NCBI GenBank assembly: GCA_020466095.1
Contig: CM035808.1
Coordinates: forward strand, 15,373,785-15,437,784
Length of the DNA: 64,000 nt
Source: Chlorops oryzae
Taxonomy: Eukaryota > Arthropoda > Insecta > Diptera > Chloropidae
Direction: 5' to 3'
Position numbers and translations under genes: made by a program. Positions 45,998 through 58,474 of the stretch are shown here, piece by piece; the first letter of the stretch is position 1, and each line of letters starts with the position of its first letter. A model generated the notes under the pieces. That model was not told the DNA's origin and made no database searches. It worked only from the letters and a program-made list of their open reading frames with translations.

Positions 45998-47640
45998 ATA
46001 ATGTTTCGAAGGCGTAGTTATTTCGTTGCCAAAGGGAATAATTGAAAAAAAGTAACCATGATTATTATTTCATTTGCTTTACTATCTGTTCTAGACAATA
46101 AGCAGATGAGATGACAATTATTTAACAACAAAACGGGAATAAAAAGCTTTTAAATAAAACTTTCTGTTGGCACAAATGAAGTAGAAAAGTTTTCCGTTTG
46201 TTCCGATTATTGAAAAAGGGAGTAGAAAGAGGGATGAAAAAAGGGAGGTTAAAATAGGAGGAGAAACAGGAAGGATAAAAAGGGAAGAGAAAATTTTTGG
46301 AGAAAAAGGAGGAAAAACAGGGAGGAGCAAAAGGGAGGAGAAAATGGGGAAAAAAGCGTTAGGACTGAACGAGAAACCAAGCAGGAGAACAATTTGGATG
46401 GATAACACGTCGAGAAACACGGAGGATAAAAGGGAGAGAAAACGCGACGAGAAAGGGAATGAGAAAAAGGTGAGTAAAAAGTGAGAGAAATAGGCCGACG
46501 AGTAACATGTTTCGATGAAAAAGGGAACAGAAAAAGTTGGGGAAAAAACGTTGGACCATTGAAAAGGGGGAAAAAGAAGGAGGATAAAAAGGAGGAGAAA
46601 ACGGGGAAGAAAAACGGAGGAGAAAACGGGAGGAGAAGAGATTCACGGAAAAAGGCAGGAGAACCGAAGGGAGGAGAAACAGGACCATTCTGAAGGGTGG
46701 TAGAAAAAGGGAGAGAAAAGGAGGCATGAAAGAAGAACAGCAAGCGAGAAACAGGTCGAGAAACTGGTACGAGAAACAACGGGAAGAGAAAAAGGGAGGA
46801 GAAAAAGAGTGGAGCAAAAGAATCAAAAACACCGTTTTTAATATAGATCGGCCTAGGATACGCTTTTGCCTGTCGCTCCTGGTGGGATTCGGCCAGGGTG
46901 ACGACTCTATTCCCCCTGGCTGGCACAACTTGCTTTCTGTCCATGAGCGCTGGAATACTCTTTATCTTTGTGAATTCGTTAGCTCTGTTTCGAATATAAC
47001 CATTTTTCCGGGATTTTAAGGTATTTCAAAGCAATTTTCGTCGCAAGAAAGCGAGCAATAGAAATTGGCTAAAAATCATTTATAGGAGAGGAATTGTGAA
47101 AATTTCCAATATCATTTACATTTGCCAGGAAACTCACACACTTCGATACGTTTCGTTGTCATGAAGTCATTCTGAGATTATTGGTCCTCGGGTCAGTGCA
47201 ATTTTTCTGCCAAATTCGAAATACTGTAACTAGTTCTCTTGTCTCTATTGCACCATAGTAGTTATACCATCTGTAATCCTGGTCCATGGCGGACAACTTT
47301 CTGCTGGTGTAACATTCGCTGTCAACGAGTGTGTGTGTAAGTGTTTATTTGTATTCTGTCTCGAAGTTCTTTTGCTCAATAGGCAACGAGGTGCTTCTAT
47401 GAGAGAGCCATCAATGAAAGTTAACCTGTGAAAATGGCAACAAGTTATCGAACTAAAAGGCGGGTCGCATCATTTAGAGCACGTCTTAAGAGAATTTCTT
47501 CCATTCATTCTAACTAATCTTCAATCTATGAAAATGTGCCCGTCAATTCGTAATGCAAAATATAATGGATTTCTTTATTTGACTACACCTAATTATATTT
47601 GATTAGATACTTAAAGACTCTGTACTTGTACATAAAGCTC
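45998..47640. repeat. Large tandem duplication, unit 1
   Basis: It aligns along its whole length with 47641-49605. Shared blocks include tttgctttactatctgttc, aaactttctgttggcacaaatga, the purine tract, caccgtttttaatatagatcg, cggccagggtgacgactct, tggctggcacaacttgcttt and gtacttgtacataaa. Differences are spread out and include many 1-3 base insertions and deletions. Confidence 0.82.
46212..46826. repeat. Purine-only minisatellite, block 1
   Basis: About 615 bp of nearly pure A/G on the + strand. It is built from imperfect AAAAAGGGAGGAG units with rare C/T. The long antisense open frames seen here (F/L/S/P-rich) come from this composition and are not genes. Confidence 0.88.
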
Positions 47641-49605
47641 TATAATGTTTCGGCGTCTGTATTATGCTAACTCAGTTGTCGTTGCCAAAGTGCTGATTAT
47701 ATCTTCGAAAAAAAAGTACAGCATCACATGATTCGATTTTATGTTCGTTTGCTTTACTATCTGTTCATATGACAATAAGCAGATGATGATGACAATTAGT
47801 TTAATGAACAAAACGGGACTAACAAAGTTTAATCATAAAACTTTCTGTTGGCACAAATGAAGGAGAAAAGTTTTCCGTTTATTCCGATTATTGAAAAAGG
47901 GAGAAGAAATAGGGATGAAAAAAGGGAGGTTAAAATAGGAGGAGAAACAGGAAGGATAAAAAGGGAAGAGAAATTTTAGGAGAAAAAGGGAGGAGAAACA
48001 GGGAGGAGCAAAAGGGAGGAGAAAAAGGAGGAGAAAATGGGGGAAGAAAAGCGGAGGAGAAAAAAGGGAGGAGAAAAGAGACGAGAAAAAGGCAGGAGAA
48101 CAAGAGAGGAGAATCAGGGAGGATAAGAAGGGAGGAGAAAAAGGGACGAGAAAAAGGGAAGAGAAAACGGGAGGAGGAAAAGGGAGAAGTAAAAAGGTGA
48201 AGTAAAAGGGAGGAGAAACATGGACGAGAAAAAGGGAACAGAAAAATGTTGGGGAAAAAGGGACCAGAAAAAGGGAGGCGAAAAAGGGAGGATAAAAAGG
48301 AGGAGAAAACGGCGGAAGAAAAACGGAGGAGAAAAAGGGAGGAGAAGAGACGAGAAAAAGGCAGGAGAACAAGGGAGGAGAAACAGGGTGGCTAAGAAGG
48401 GAGGAGAAAAAGGGACGAGAAAAAGGGAAGAGAAAAAGGGAAGAGAAAAAGGGAAAAGAAAAAGGGAGGAGGAAAAGGGAGAAGTAAAAGGGTGAAGTAA
48501 AAGGGAGGAGAAACATGAAGGAGAAAAAGGGAACTGAAAAAGGTTGGGGAAAAAGGGACCAGAAAAAGGGAGGCGAAAAAGGGAGGCAAAAAAGGGAGGA
48601 TAAAAATGAGGAGAAAACGGGGGAAGAAAAACGGAGGAGAAAAAGGGAGGAGAAGAGACGAGAAAAAGGCAGGAGAAGAAGGGAGGAGAAACAGGTAGGA
48701 TAAGAAGGGAGGAGAAAAAGGGAGGAGAAAAAGAGAGGAGCAAAAGAAATTCAAAAACACCGTTTTTAATATAGATCGCTAATACGCTCTTTCCACTATC
48801 GCTCCTTCCTTCGGCCAGGGTGACGACTCTTTCCCCCTGGCTGGCACAACTTGCTTTCTGTCCTGAGCGCTGGAATACCTTTTCTTTGTGAATTCGTTAG
48901 CTCTGTTTCGAATATAACCATTTTTCCGGGATTTTAGGTATTTCAAAGAAATTTTTCGTCGCAAGAAAGAGAGCAATAGAAATTGCTAAAAATTCGATTG
49001 ATAAAAGTAATTGTGAAAATTTCCAATATCATTTACATTTGAGAAACTCAAACTTCAGACGTTTCGTTGTCATGGTCATTTGAGATTATTTATTCTTCGG
49101 GTCAGTGCAATTTTTCTACCAAATTCGAAATACTGTAACTAGTTCTCTTGTCTCTATTGACAATAGTAGTTATACCCTATAATATGGGGTACATGCCGGC
49201 AGCTTTCCTGCAGGGTTAACATGTGTACGAGTGTGTGTGTGTAAGTGTTTATTTGTATTCTTTTTGAGTTCGGTTTTGTTACTCGAATGAAGCCAAAGCG
49301 AGGATTGATACGCTTTAAAGTAGCGTTCGAAGTGGAAAAGAACGACTGTGAAAACAAACCGTTCATCACTAAAATGTTTGCATGGGTCCCTCCTCATTTT
49401 TATGAGCGATGGCGTCTTAGAGAGAATTTCTTCCATATCATTTCTAAGCAAATGTTTTCAATTCTATGAAAATTGTGTTCGCTTTGGCGTCGTTCGTATG
49501 CAAAATAGTTTTTGTTTTTTATATTTGTATACATATGTGTGCATATTTGATTAGAATCGACGAACAAGGACATGGACATGTACTTGTACATAAACATGAC
49601 TCTAT
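47641..49605. repeat. Large tandem duplication, unit 2
   Basis: The second copy of the unit at 45998-47640, about 320 bp longer. Most of the difference lies in the purine tract. Confidence 0.82.
47893..48750. repeat. Purine-only minisatellite, block 2, with higher-order repeat
   Basis: About 858 bp of A/G-rich units. A longer pattern (ggaagaaaa.cggaggagaaaa followed by gagacgagaaaaaggcagga) recurs near 48042, 48314 and 48625. This gives a higher-order unit of about 0.27-0.31 kb. Block 1 holds roughly one unit fewer. Confidence 0.86.
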
Positions 49606-51936
49606 AAGGAGTTTGTGCGTCTGGCTATTTACTTGCCTAACTCTACGTCTGTCTGTTTGCCAGTCTGTCTTTTATCCTTTTGAAAAATCACTTTCAACTA
49701 TTCGTCTACCTAAGCAATCCACATGTGAGTCGAATTTTCATGTGAATCTGTTTGTTTGCTTGCTTCCATCATATGCAATTATCTATTTATTTATTTATGC
49801 GTGAATGTGGATTTGTTTTAATGTAAACACAACGGCAATAAAAAAAACAACATATCCATAAAAATATGAGAAACTAATATTTCGTAGACACACAAATGTG
49901 AACCTTTCCTTTTTCCAGTGATTTCTTCATTATCCCTGATTCGCCGGATTCGATAGAGTTTCATTGGATAACATCGAATTGTAATGCATCGAAAAACTCA
50001 AATACATTCAACTTTTTCGGACAAAGTTTTCTTTTTTGCTTTGGTACTTATTCAGAATATTAGCTTTTCCACGTTCGATATCATCTTCAAAACGTAAATA
50101 TTGTCAAAATTGCTTTCAAGATAAAGGTCAACTTTAAATAGAAATTATTTGATTTTGATGCAAATTTGATTGTTTGAACACCGAGTAGGAAAATATCTAC
50201 GGCACGAGCAGTCATCAGTTCTCTAATGTTATTGATCAATGACATATGTATATGCATGTGACAATTTCATGCATGATTGTTCAATTGACAAGTGAGCTTA
50301 TTTCTTCGGCCACGATTATATATTGTGTCCTTGAAGGTCTTAGTTCATTAATAGAACCAAACGAAAAAAGACACCTCAGCGTCCCTGCTGAGTTCTCAAA
50401 TGCATGTCATCATCACGGCGATTTAACCCGATGTCACTTTGACAGCATCGGCTATAAGGATTTATTTTTTTCTCACTGGGTAACGCAAAGATTATTATTA
50501 TGAAAGAAAATATTCGAATTTTTATGGTAGCCATGTGCCAAATATAATATCTTCATACTTTTAATCAAAAAACTGTTGATGATTTTGTGCATTGCCAAAG
50601 CTAATAAATCATCTGCGTATGTTAAAAACCATAATCGGATTTGTAGTCTCGGATTTGTCAATCACTTTCACGTAAATAATTTAAATTCACGAAAGCCAAA
50701 GGACTATGAATGGAAATTTAGGTATATTTTGTATTAAGTAAAGATTTCGATGCCAATTTAAGTGTAAAGTCTTTCTTGGTTAATTCCATTGAGCATACTT
50801 AAATGTCCTTTGACAATCCTCTCGTGAGTCTCATCACAGTAAGGAAGCATCGAGCGATAACAGTTTAAACATCAGCAAAAAGTTTATATCGACTTCTTTA
50901 TTAAAAAATCGTTTTGTACTGTTAAAAATATGTACCCAGAATATTTAATAAATCTTGATATTAAATACTTAGGTATGTGGGAGAGAAGTGGCAAGAAGGA
51001 GCCCGGTTATGGATGAGTAATTCACAGCTCGGTCTGAAGATCAGGTATTTTGAGGTCAATGAATAGAAGCACTTAGAATGCGCATCCATAACAAGTGAGG
51101 CTCATCGAAATTCTAGGACATTGGCTATTCGGTTAAGCCTAATCCCAAATTTGGTATTAATAAGACTCTTTAAATTTTCGATTCGCGTCATGTAAAGATA
51201 GCTAAGATCGTTTGAAAAAGTTTCTGTATGCGAAAAGATAAATGCATAAACAGCAGATGGACGGACAGTTTGAAAGATAATCGGGACTACAGAAATAAAA
51301 GCCTCTTAGACAAAGGCTAATTTCCTGGCCCTTATGATTTTGCTACACATTTTGCGGGGTCTAAATGAAAAGGCTGGTGACGTTACACGCAGACGCTTAA
51401 GCCCAATACTCATAAATCTACAGCCAGATCTGCAGAAAGGATCCCATTTTAAACATGGCTTAAATATTTCCCGTTTGACTTCACGATCTCACCATGAATT
51501 GTCATTGAAGGACTCTCATAAAATATTCAAAAAACTTTGATAGATACACACGACACTTTTAAAAAAAAACGTTCACATGCTTACAGAATTCAAAAATTCA
51601 CTCGCACAGAAATATCGAAATGGTTTAAAGACTTTCAATTTAAATAATAAAACCATATGAAAATTGACAAAATATGTTCTTGAATTTGTAAAGGACGTAA
51701 AAGGACAAAGTTCAGCACATGCAAGCATATAGAATACACGCTAACGGGCTAATGCCAATGCGTTAAATGTCACATGCTCCAAACGTTAGATTTGCAAACT
51801 CAGCTCAACTGCATTTAAGCAATATCCAACGAAGCTTGTTCATAATATGGAGCAAAAAGTGAATGCAAAAAAAGAAGAGGGAACAAAATATAAAAAGACA
51901 AAATGCGAAAGCAACGGAAAAGGAGAAAAAGAGCTC

Positions 51937-51990
51937 AACCACACCAAACCAAACCAAACCAAACTGAACCGAACCGAACCAAGTTAAACC
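51937..51990. repeat. (AAACC)n/(GAACC)n pentanucleotide repeat
   Basis: Tandem CAAAC units turning into CGAAC units. Confidence 0.9.
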
Positions 51991-52149
51991 GAAAGAGACC
52001 AAAAATCCAGATCAACCCAGATCAACTCGACCATGCCTTAGTGTACCCAGTACCATACCGTACCATTCTGAATTCCAAAATTGAATTCCGGTACCCAATT
52101 AAATGCTCGTTGAAAGGCTAGCCAAGCTCTGTACACATTCGCACAAGGC

Positions 52150-52188
52150 CAGGATAGGATAGGATAGGACAGGGCAGGACGGGTCAGG
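52150..52188. repeat. (GGATA)n/(GGACA)n pentanucleotide repeat
   Basis: Tandem AGGAT units grading into AGGAC and GGGTC. Confidence 0.88.
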
Positions 52189-53569
52189 GTCCGTGCCGGG
52201 CAAGAAGGGCCAACCGGCTCACAGAACGTGGAGAGTAGAATCGTACCGCAGCATCGTCGGTCTTAACTTGGCTTCGGCATGATTTGATTGCGTCGAATGG
52301 CATGCAAAACGTAAATATATAAACTGTAAAATATTTACTACGTCCGTTCGTCCTTAGGTGTATGCGTATGAGTTTCGTTGCCGATGCTGGTCTCTCTTTC
52401 TGTGTGCGTTTGTGACAGTGTCACTGGCTGTGTGTGCTTTTAAATGAAAATGATTGTATTGGCTTTTAACGTAGCATGCGAATGAAGAACTTTTGGGCAA
52501 CACACAGAGATTCTTCGTAAAAAAGGACAGGTCATTTAAATTGGAAATGGAACTGCTCACAATCGTAGATATTTAAGGCACAGGTATATATGTATGTATA
52601 TATAACAATATGCACATATGTACATATGGGCGCACAAAAACATTTACTCAGATGCCTACATAATTCAAATTTCGGCTTATCATGCAATACTATTTCGAAG
52701 AAGGTTCGTTTTTTCGTAGGACTCCGACTCCCTTGTTGTGTCAATATACCCAGGATTCATCATAATCCTCGATATGCAGCATGTAATCAATGGATGAGTG
52801 CAAACAATCATACATGTGTATGCCATTTGTGCGTACCTATGTGTATCTGTGATTAAATCTGTTATTTTGTAGGATCTTTTTTCATCTTCATTTTTTGGCA
52901 ATATTTTTGTGGGAAATTTCACTTCACAGCGCTTTTGAATTTTGAGGACTCTACAGAGAAAGTAATAATTCTAAAATAAATTAAACATTGAAATATGAAA
53001 TCGATAAAACTGGAAAGCACACCCATAGAGAAATCTTGGATTAAGTGGCAATGTCGGGGGTGGTGGCAGTGTAAGTAGATTACTCTGGTGGTTCGAAGGA
53101 AGCATTAAACGGCGAGTATTTGGGATATTCCATGCTATAAATTTAAATGGGCGGTTGGTATTCCTTTTGCTTGAGAAATCATGTTCTTTTTTTTTTTATA
53201 AAGGAGTTATGTCCATTCGTCACACAATAGCTTTAGCAATCTTTTTGCACTTATGTATGTATCCCTTTGTGTATGCTACATTATTTTTTCGATGATGAAT
53301 AACGCACACTAATTAACGTCAATTCTTAAGCGAAATTGCTTTCAAAGAAACTTTTCGGGGCAATTTTAGTTTCATTGCAGCACTAGTCGATAATTTTGTT
53401 TCGGGTCCTTTCAAAATATTCATGGAAACATTTCTGAGATCAGTTTGTTTGGTCTAGAATTCTAGAAATGATGAGCCCATCCGTTTCACCTCAATACTAA
53501 ATTATTCCTCGAAAAAATTGCGCTCTTTTGAACTTTTAATATTAACATCAATGTCAAAAACATTCCGAT

Positions 53570-53770
53570 TTGGTCCTTCATAATTCACTGATTACGAGGA
53601 ATATTCAAGCATTAGATGAAAATTCAGAAGAACAAAGAGGAAGCAGAGCGTGGCAAAAGAAGACGAAGAATTATGTAGAAGAAAAGGAAGAAGAAGAACA
53701 ACATGCCATGCTTCGAAATCAGTATGAGGACACAAATTTCGACTACGCATCAATGCCTTTTGAGGTGTGA
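53570..53770 (+). other. Unrecognised acidic/basic open frame; possible exon or remnant
   Basis: A frame ending at a TGA just 11 bp before the CCCAACAAAC element. It reads ALDENSEEQRGSRAWQKKTK, an E-rich run, then YEDTNFDYASMPFEV. GC content is higher than the flanks, and an AG precedes CATTAGATG at 53606. I cannot name a family. It could be a terminal exon of an unknown gene, part of the neighbouring element, or chance. Confidence 0.25.
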
Positions 53771-53780
53771 ATAAAACATT

Positions 53781-54956
53781 CCCAACAAACCAAAGTGTAA
53801 ATGTTAGACAACAAATTATTTCAAAAAACTTTTTGTAAGCGTAATATATAAGTGATTTATAAAAACTTACAAAAATCCTTATAAAAAACGTTTTGTAACT
53901 CTAAAATCCACACATTTAAAAATCGCATACAAATATCTCTAAAATAAATCTTTTATAAACATTAAATATAAACTATTTACAATTGCTTATAAAACGCTTG
54001 CTTTGCTAGCATTAATAAGCTTCTCAAAACTTGTCTTGCTGATATAAAAAAATCACCGCTATGTAAATCAAATTCTTAAGAATTTTTGACAAACCGCGAG
54101 TATTGCAGTCTTTTGCTCTTGCGCTTGTTTAGTTTATGTGGAAATTTCAATTGACAAGCATCGACAAAGTTTGTGAAAAACTGTTGGGGAAGAATAATGA
54201 CAGACACTTTAGCGGAAAAATTTGCTTGGCGGGGAACAGATTCCAAGAGGTCAATAAAAGATACCAACGTTGCAATGGCCATAAAAAGTAAGCAACGTTT
54301 CCCAAATTTTTTTAAGACTTGCAATAATAAGGCAATCTATGCATTTCAGATACCTTCAGGATTAAATCTGAAAACCCCGACGGAGAATTTGTGAGAGCAA
54401 CCAAATAGTTTTTCCAATTTGCCAGAAATCGGCAAAAACTTAAAGCTGCCAAGACTACTGCTACGACTACTTCAACCATTCAACCAGAATAAGGTCCTTT
54501 TTACTTAAAATATTTGTTTATAAAAATTTAATAAATGCTTGCTAAAGAAAAATTTGTATTTTGTTTTTGGAGAAAAAAATTTGTGCAAGCTTGGAAAACG
54601 TTTAATAGCTCACTTACAAAACCTTTTCTTTTAAATAGGAAGTGTTCGTTTTTACAGGTTATTTTCAACCGTATATAAACAACCTTTAGAAAGCATTACA
54701 AAACATTTAAAAATATAGTTTTGAAAGAGAAAATATAAGCTTACCAAATGTCTTTTGGAAGCACTACAAAACTTTAAAATAAACGTTTTGTAAACAAAAT
54801 GATAAGCTTATAAAAAGGGGTGCCGTTTCGTTGGTTTTTCGCTTATACTGATATGTTTTTAAAACGAACTTCAAAGGTTTTGGAAACTTATTGTAAGCCT
54901 AGGCTTGAGTTGACAAGCTTTAAAAAAGCTTATTTTTAGCGAAATTGTTTGTTGGG
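53781..54956. mobile_element. CCCAACAAAC-terminus element carrying a captured gene fragment
   Basis: The ends CCCAACAAACCAAAGTG and the inverse of GAAATTGTTTGTTGGG mark a 1.18 kb element related to those at 654 and 62732. Both halves are filled with variants of aaacgttttgtaa / cttataaaa in both orientations. The middle (about 54155-54492) is non-repetitive and reads as a broken, spliced gene fragment. Confidence 0.66.
54155..54492 (+). pseudogene. DUF4806-like gene fragment with one intron and a nonsense codon
   Basis: The frame from 54155 reads FVKNCWGRIMTDTLAEKFAW, then RGTDSKRSIKDTNVAMAIK. The pattern (il.D.LA..fsW.G...K.s) resembles the DUF4806 domain of insect proteins, as I recall it. 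A 62-bp intron, A/gtaagc (54288) to tttcag/AT (54349), joins it in phase to TFRIKSENPDGEFVRATK. A TAG at 54406-54408 follows, after which the same frame stays open as FFQFARNRQKLKAAK to a TAA at 54490-54492. The TAG is one base from CAG, so a single nonsense change is the likely break. The 5' part of the gene is absent. Confidence 0.5.
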
Positions 54957-55001
54957 TTGCTGGAAACACTGCCATCCCCATGCACACACAAACACTCGCA
55001 G

Positions 55002-55032
<31 letters not shown>

Positions 55033-55890
55033 TACAATTGTAGACATGCACAAACGAAGTGCGGCCTTCGATGTGAGAAATTTTAGTGTACACAAATATA
55101 TGTACATAATCGTTTCAAGTGAAAACGTCTTGAATTATCTGCACATTATTGTAAGACGTTGAAAGCAGAAGACGAAGAAATTCTCTGATTTTGATTTTCT
55201 ATTGAATTGGCAATTACGGCGAACACGATTATTCGAAAGCCGATGACAATAATGAAGGTGAACGATGATTTCTCTCCTGCACACGTATCTTCATGCCTAC
55301 GTGTGTAAACTGTCGTCTACTGGGTAGTTAAGACGATTACTCACATTCAAATAGAGAGCACGAAGACATCTAGAAAATTTCTCAAGTTAATTCAATGTCT
55401 TCGTTTATGTCAGCAAATTGTTTCTATGGAAAAAAAAGAAAAAAAAACTAACAAACAAAAAAAAAAAAAGATTTGGGTCAAAGCTGGTTTGTAGCAATTA
55501 AGGTTGCTCGGTTGACAGTTTTTCTCGTTTTTTGTAGTTTTTTTTTTTTAATCGAATTGGATTAAAAACTTGAAGGAAAAGCAATCTAGCAAAAAGCCTT
55601 AACAAACGGCAAGACTTCCTGTGTTGTTTATATCCTTGCTTGGCTGTAAAAACTAAAATGTAGAAATTGAATCAACTTCATTTCGGTATTTATCACTTTT
55701 CCTAGAAGGTCTAGTAATTCCAGTTTTAACTGAGAGCACAATGAAAGTTGAGTCGAAAATAGAACTAGGAAAGTTCTCCAAATAAATATTTGGAGACCAA
55801 CTCCTTGACTCGTAAAAACCGACAAGAGAGCTACGTTAATAAATATGGAATGGATGAAAGCTGCAATAGAAACAAAAATAAAAATAAAAC
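54957..55890. other. Intergenic; (CA)n at 54981-55033
   Basis: A long CA-rich microsatellite with interruptions, A-runs near 55440-55470 and no gene. Confidence 0.75.
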
Positions 55891-56777
55891 AAGTAAGGGT
55901 GTTATAGTCAGGCGAGCCTGACAATAAAATACCCGACACAGATACACGTGTTTAAATACTTTTTGAGCCACGCCCAAAAAACAGAACCACAAAGAAAGAA
56001 TATTTAAGAGGTTTTTAAGGCCATAAGGAGCCCCGTATACCGAATTTTGTTAAATTTCTTTATGAAAACAGCCCCTTTGCCACGCCCAATTTTCCAATTT
56101 TTTTGTTGGAACTCTTATCGGAGGCTTAAATATACGCTCAACTTCTAAGTTTCATTGAAATCTTTCAAAAAAGTCAGATTTTGAGGCAGTTTTGGGATTT
56201 TTGTGAGAGACTCTAGTACTGGAGGTGCCCTTTAAAATGGACCGATCAAGGATTTTTTTTGGAAGGATGTTTATGGCTACAAAGGAAGCATAAGTGTAAA
56301 TTTTCGTTTAAGACCCATTTGAGTTTCGTGGTGTAGGGGACAGTTTTCGAAAAACACCCTTCTGCCACGCCCACTTTTCCAATTATTTGAAATCATATTA
56401 CTTGCCTTAAAATATGTTCAAATATCAATTTTCATCAAAATATCTTGAAAAACTCCGATTTTATGCCAATTTTTGTGATTACCGTAACAGACCCTAGTAC
56501 TGGAGGTTACCCTAAAAATGGTCCACTCGGGTCGAACCTCGAACTTGTTCTTACCCATGTCCCTGTGAGCACGCATACCGAATTTTGTCAAGATAGCTCA
56601 ACTCCTTCGATAAGAAAACTGTATACAGACGGACGGACGGATGTCTAAATCGAATCTCCTGGCGACGCTGATCATTTCTATATATATTTTGAATGTTCTA
56701 TCTCGAATGGTTCTGGGTGTAACACACAACCGCACAAACGCAATATACCCTCGAAACAGAGTGTGTCGGGTATAAAA
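55891..56777 (-). mobile_element. DINE-1-like (Helentron-derived) element, long copy
   Basis: Same start (aagtaagggtgttatagtca) and same end (gtgtgtcgggtataaaa) as the copy at 15622, with the shared blocks cttctgccacgcccactttt, ggatgtttatggctac and tcaagatagctcaactcctt. A short GACG tract sits at about 56628-56641. Its (GTCY)n core is shorter than in the 15622 copy. Confidence 0.72.
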
Positions 56778-58474
56778 ACAGGTGAATACATTCGCTGGAC
56801 AATTACGAGGGAGTTGCGCTGGTATTATTGCGGCTAGTCTGAGGTTGCAGGGTGCTAGTTGCAGGTCACTCGAAATTCCCTCAGGGTTATGGTTTTGGTC
56901 ATGTTTCGGATGTTATTGCATTCAAAGTTGTTTATGTTTCAACTTACGATTCTGTGGAACCAGCAAAAGCAATAAACATCATATTAAAATTTGTATAAAC
57001 AAGAACGCACCAGAGCGCATAGGTACGGACCACCACGAAATTTCAATGGAATTTATTGCAAAATTTGTTGGAATTGTATAAACCTCAAATATTGAACTAT
57101 TTCGAGTGATTGGCTTCGCCGGTCTCATATCTCCACGGAAAGCCATTTATTTGCAAAGTAAAGATTCAACGCTTTGATGTCTTTGAGACGAGTTATTATC
57201 GTCAGAGGTTATGAATATTTGCTGTGCTTCAATTGAAATGATATGAAGTCCTTCGAAGTCCTTCCATCTTAAAAGATATTAGAATTTACGGAATTTAATA
57301 TAATTTCGTGTCAAAAGCTTTACTCGTGAGAAGCTTAAATTAAGATACTTTAAGAAGAATATTGTACATATAGGCATACATCAAAGCACTACTACTTACA
57401 AATACACTAGTGCAACTAAATTCAGTGCATTCAACTTCCTATTTTGACATTGGGCTATCATTGAAAATATCCGCGACCATCAAAAGTCAAAAAAATTAAT
57501 ATGATTTGATACTTTATGCAAAAACGTTGGAATTTTCCTTTAATGTGAAGGCAAGCGGTGAATTTATTAACTTAAATGTCCTGAAAGCTTTTAAAACTTT
57601 TAATTTACTTACAGTTATTCAGTTCAACCTGTAGGACGAGGTAGGTTAAAGGCACGGGGGGTTTGTTTTTTCAACCTTTTCTCTACTTTAGATTGAGGTT
57701 TAAAAACTTCCGCACGAATGAACTTTCAAGACGTTTTCAACTCAAAATTGTGCTTTCGACAGCAAAATAAAAACAAGAAGAACAACAACTAGCATAAAAA
57801 CATCTGCAGTAAGAAATAACGACGTCAACTATTGAAAGGTGAAGTGTAATCACCCATTTTGTTGTTTTGTTCTTTGGTGCTGGTCTATGGAACACGTCAC
57901 TCAGGAATTTTATAACAAGAAAAAAGGGAAGTTGAAAGCCGCCAACACCAGCAACTTTGTATCCACTTTGGTCTCGTCATTTATTTTATTTTTTTTTCTG
58001 CTGACTGTTTGCACTATAAGCACAATGGCTGCGTGTTTTAATAGTTGTTAGAAAAATAACCCTCGTCCTTCAGAGGCCTCGCATTCATCGCCACCGTCAT
58101 CGTTATCGTCAGCGTCATTATCACCATCATACTACTTTATGTTGTACATAAATATGGCACTTGAAATTTGCGGCCACCAAGTTCGGAACCGGTCGGTTTA
58201 TCTGAAGCATGGAGTCTAAAGGACCGGCTTACTAAAGAAGATTTCTTTCTTCTGCGGATAAATACGAATTAAAAGAGGGGGAAGTTTTCGATTTTAATTT
58301 TGAGCGGTGTCTCAGACACTCTATCTTTTTCCAATTTCTAGCTTTCATTGTTTGTGCTTGATCGTTTTCTTGCTGTCCTCCTTCTTCTTACTCGGTTTTT
58401 ATTAACCTTGAATGCCCCTTTCCGTTTTACGATGTCAATTAAAACAAAAACGGAAAATAAGCTTAAAAAGAAAA
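56778..58474. other. Intergenic, no gene seen
   Basis: AT-rich unique sequence with a TCATCG-type tract at 58086-58130. Confidence 0.65.

Larger units (their letters stand above)
49606..53569. other. Intergenic, no gene seen
   Basis: Contains (AAACC)n at 51937-51990 and (GGATA)n-type repeats at 52150-52188. No coding evidence. Confidence 0.65.

Noticed and set aside
46249..48760. Several long minus-strand frames (up to 231 codons) rich in F, L, S and P
   Set aside because: They are the antisense of purine-only repeats, which contain few stops by composition. There is no domain and the frames shift between repeat units.
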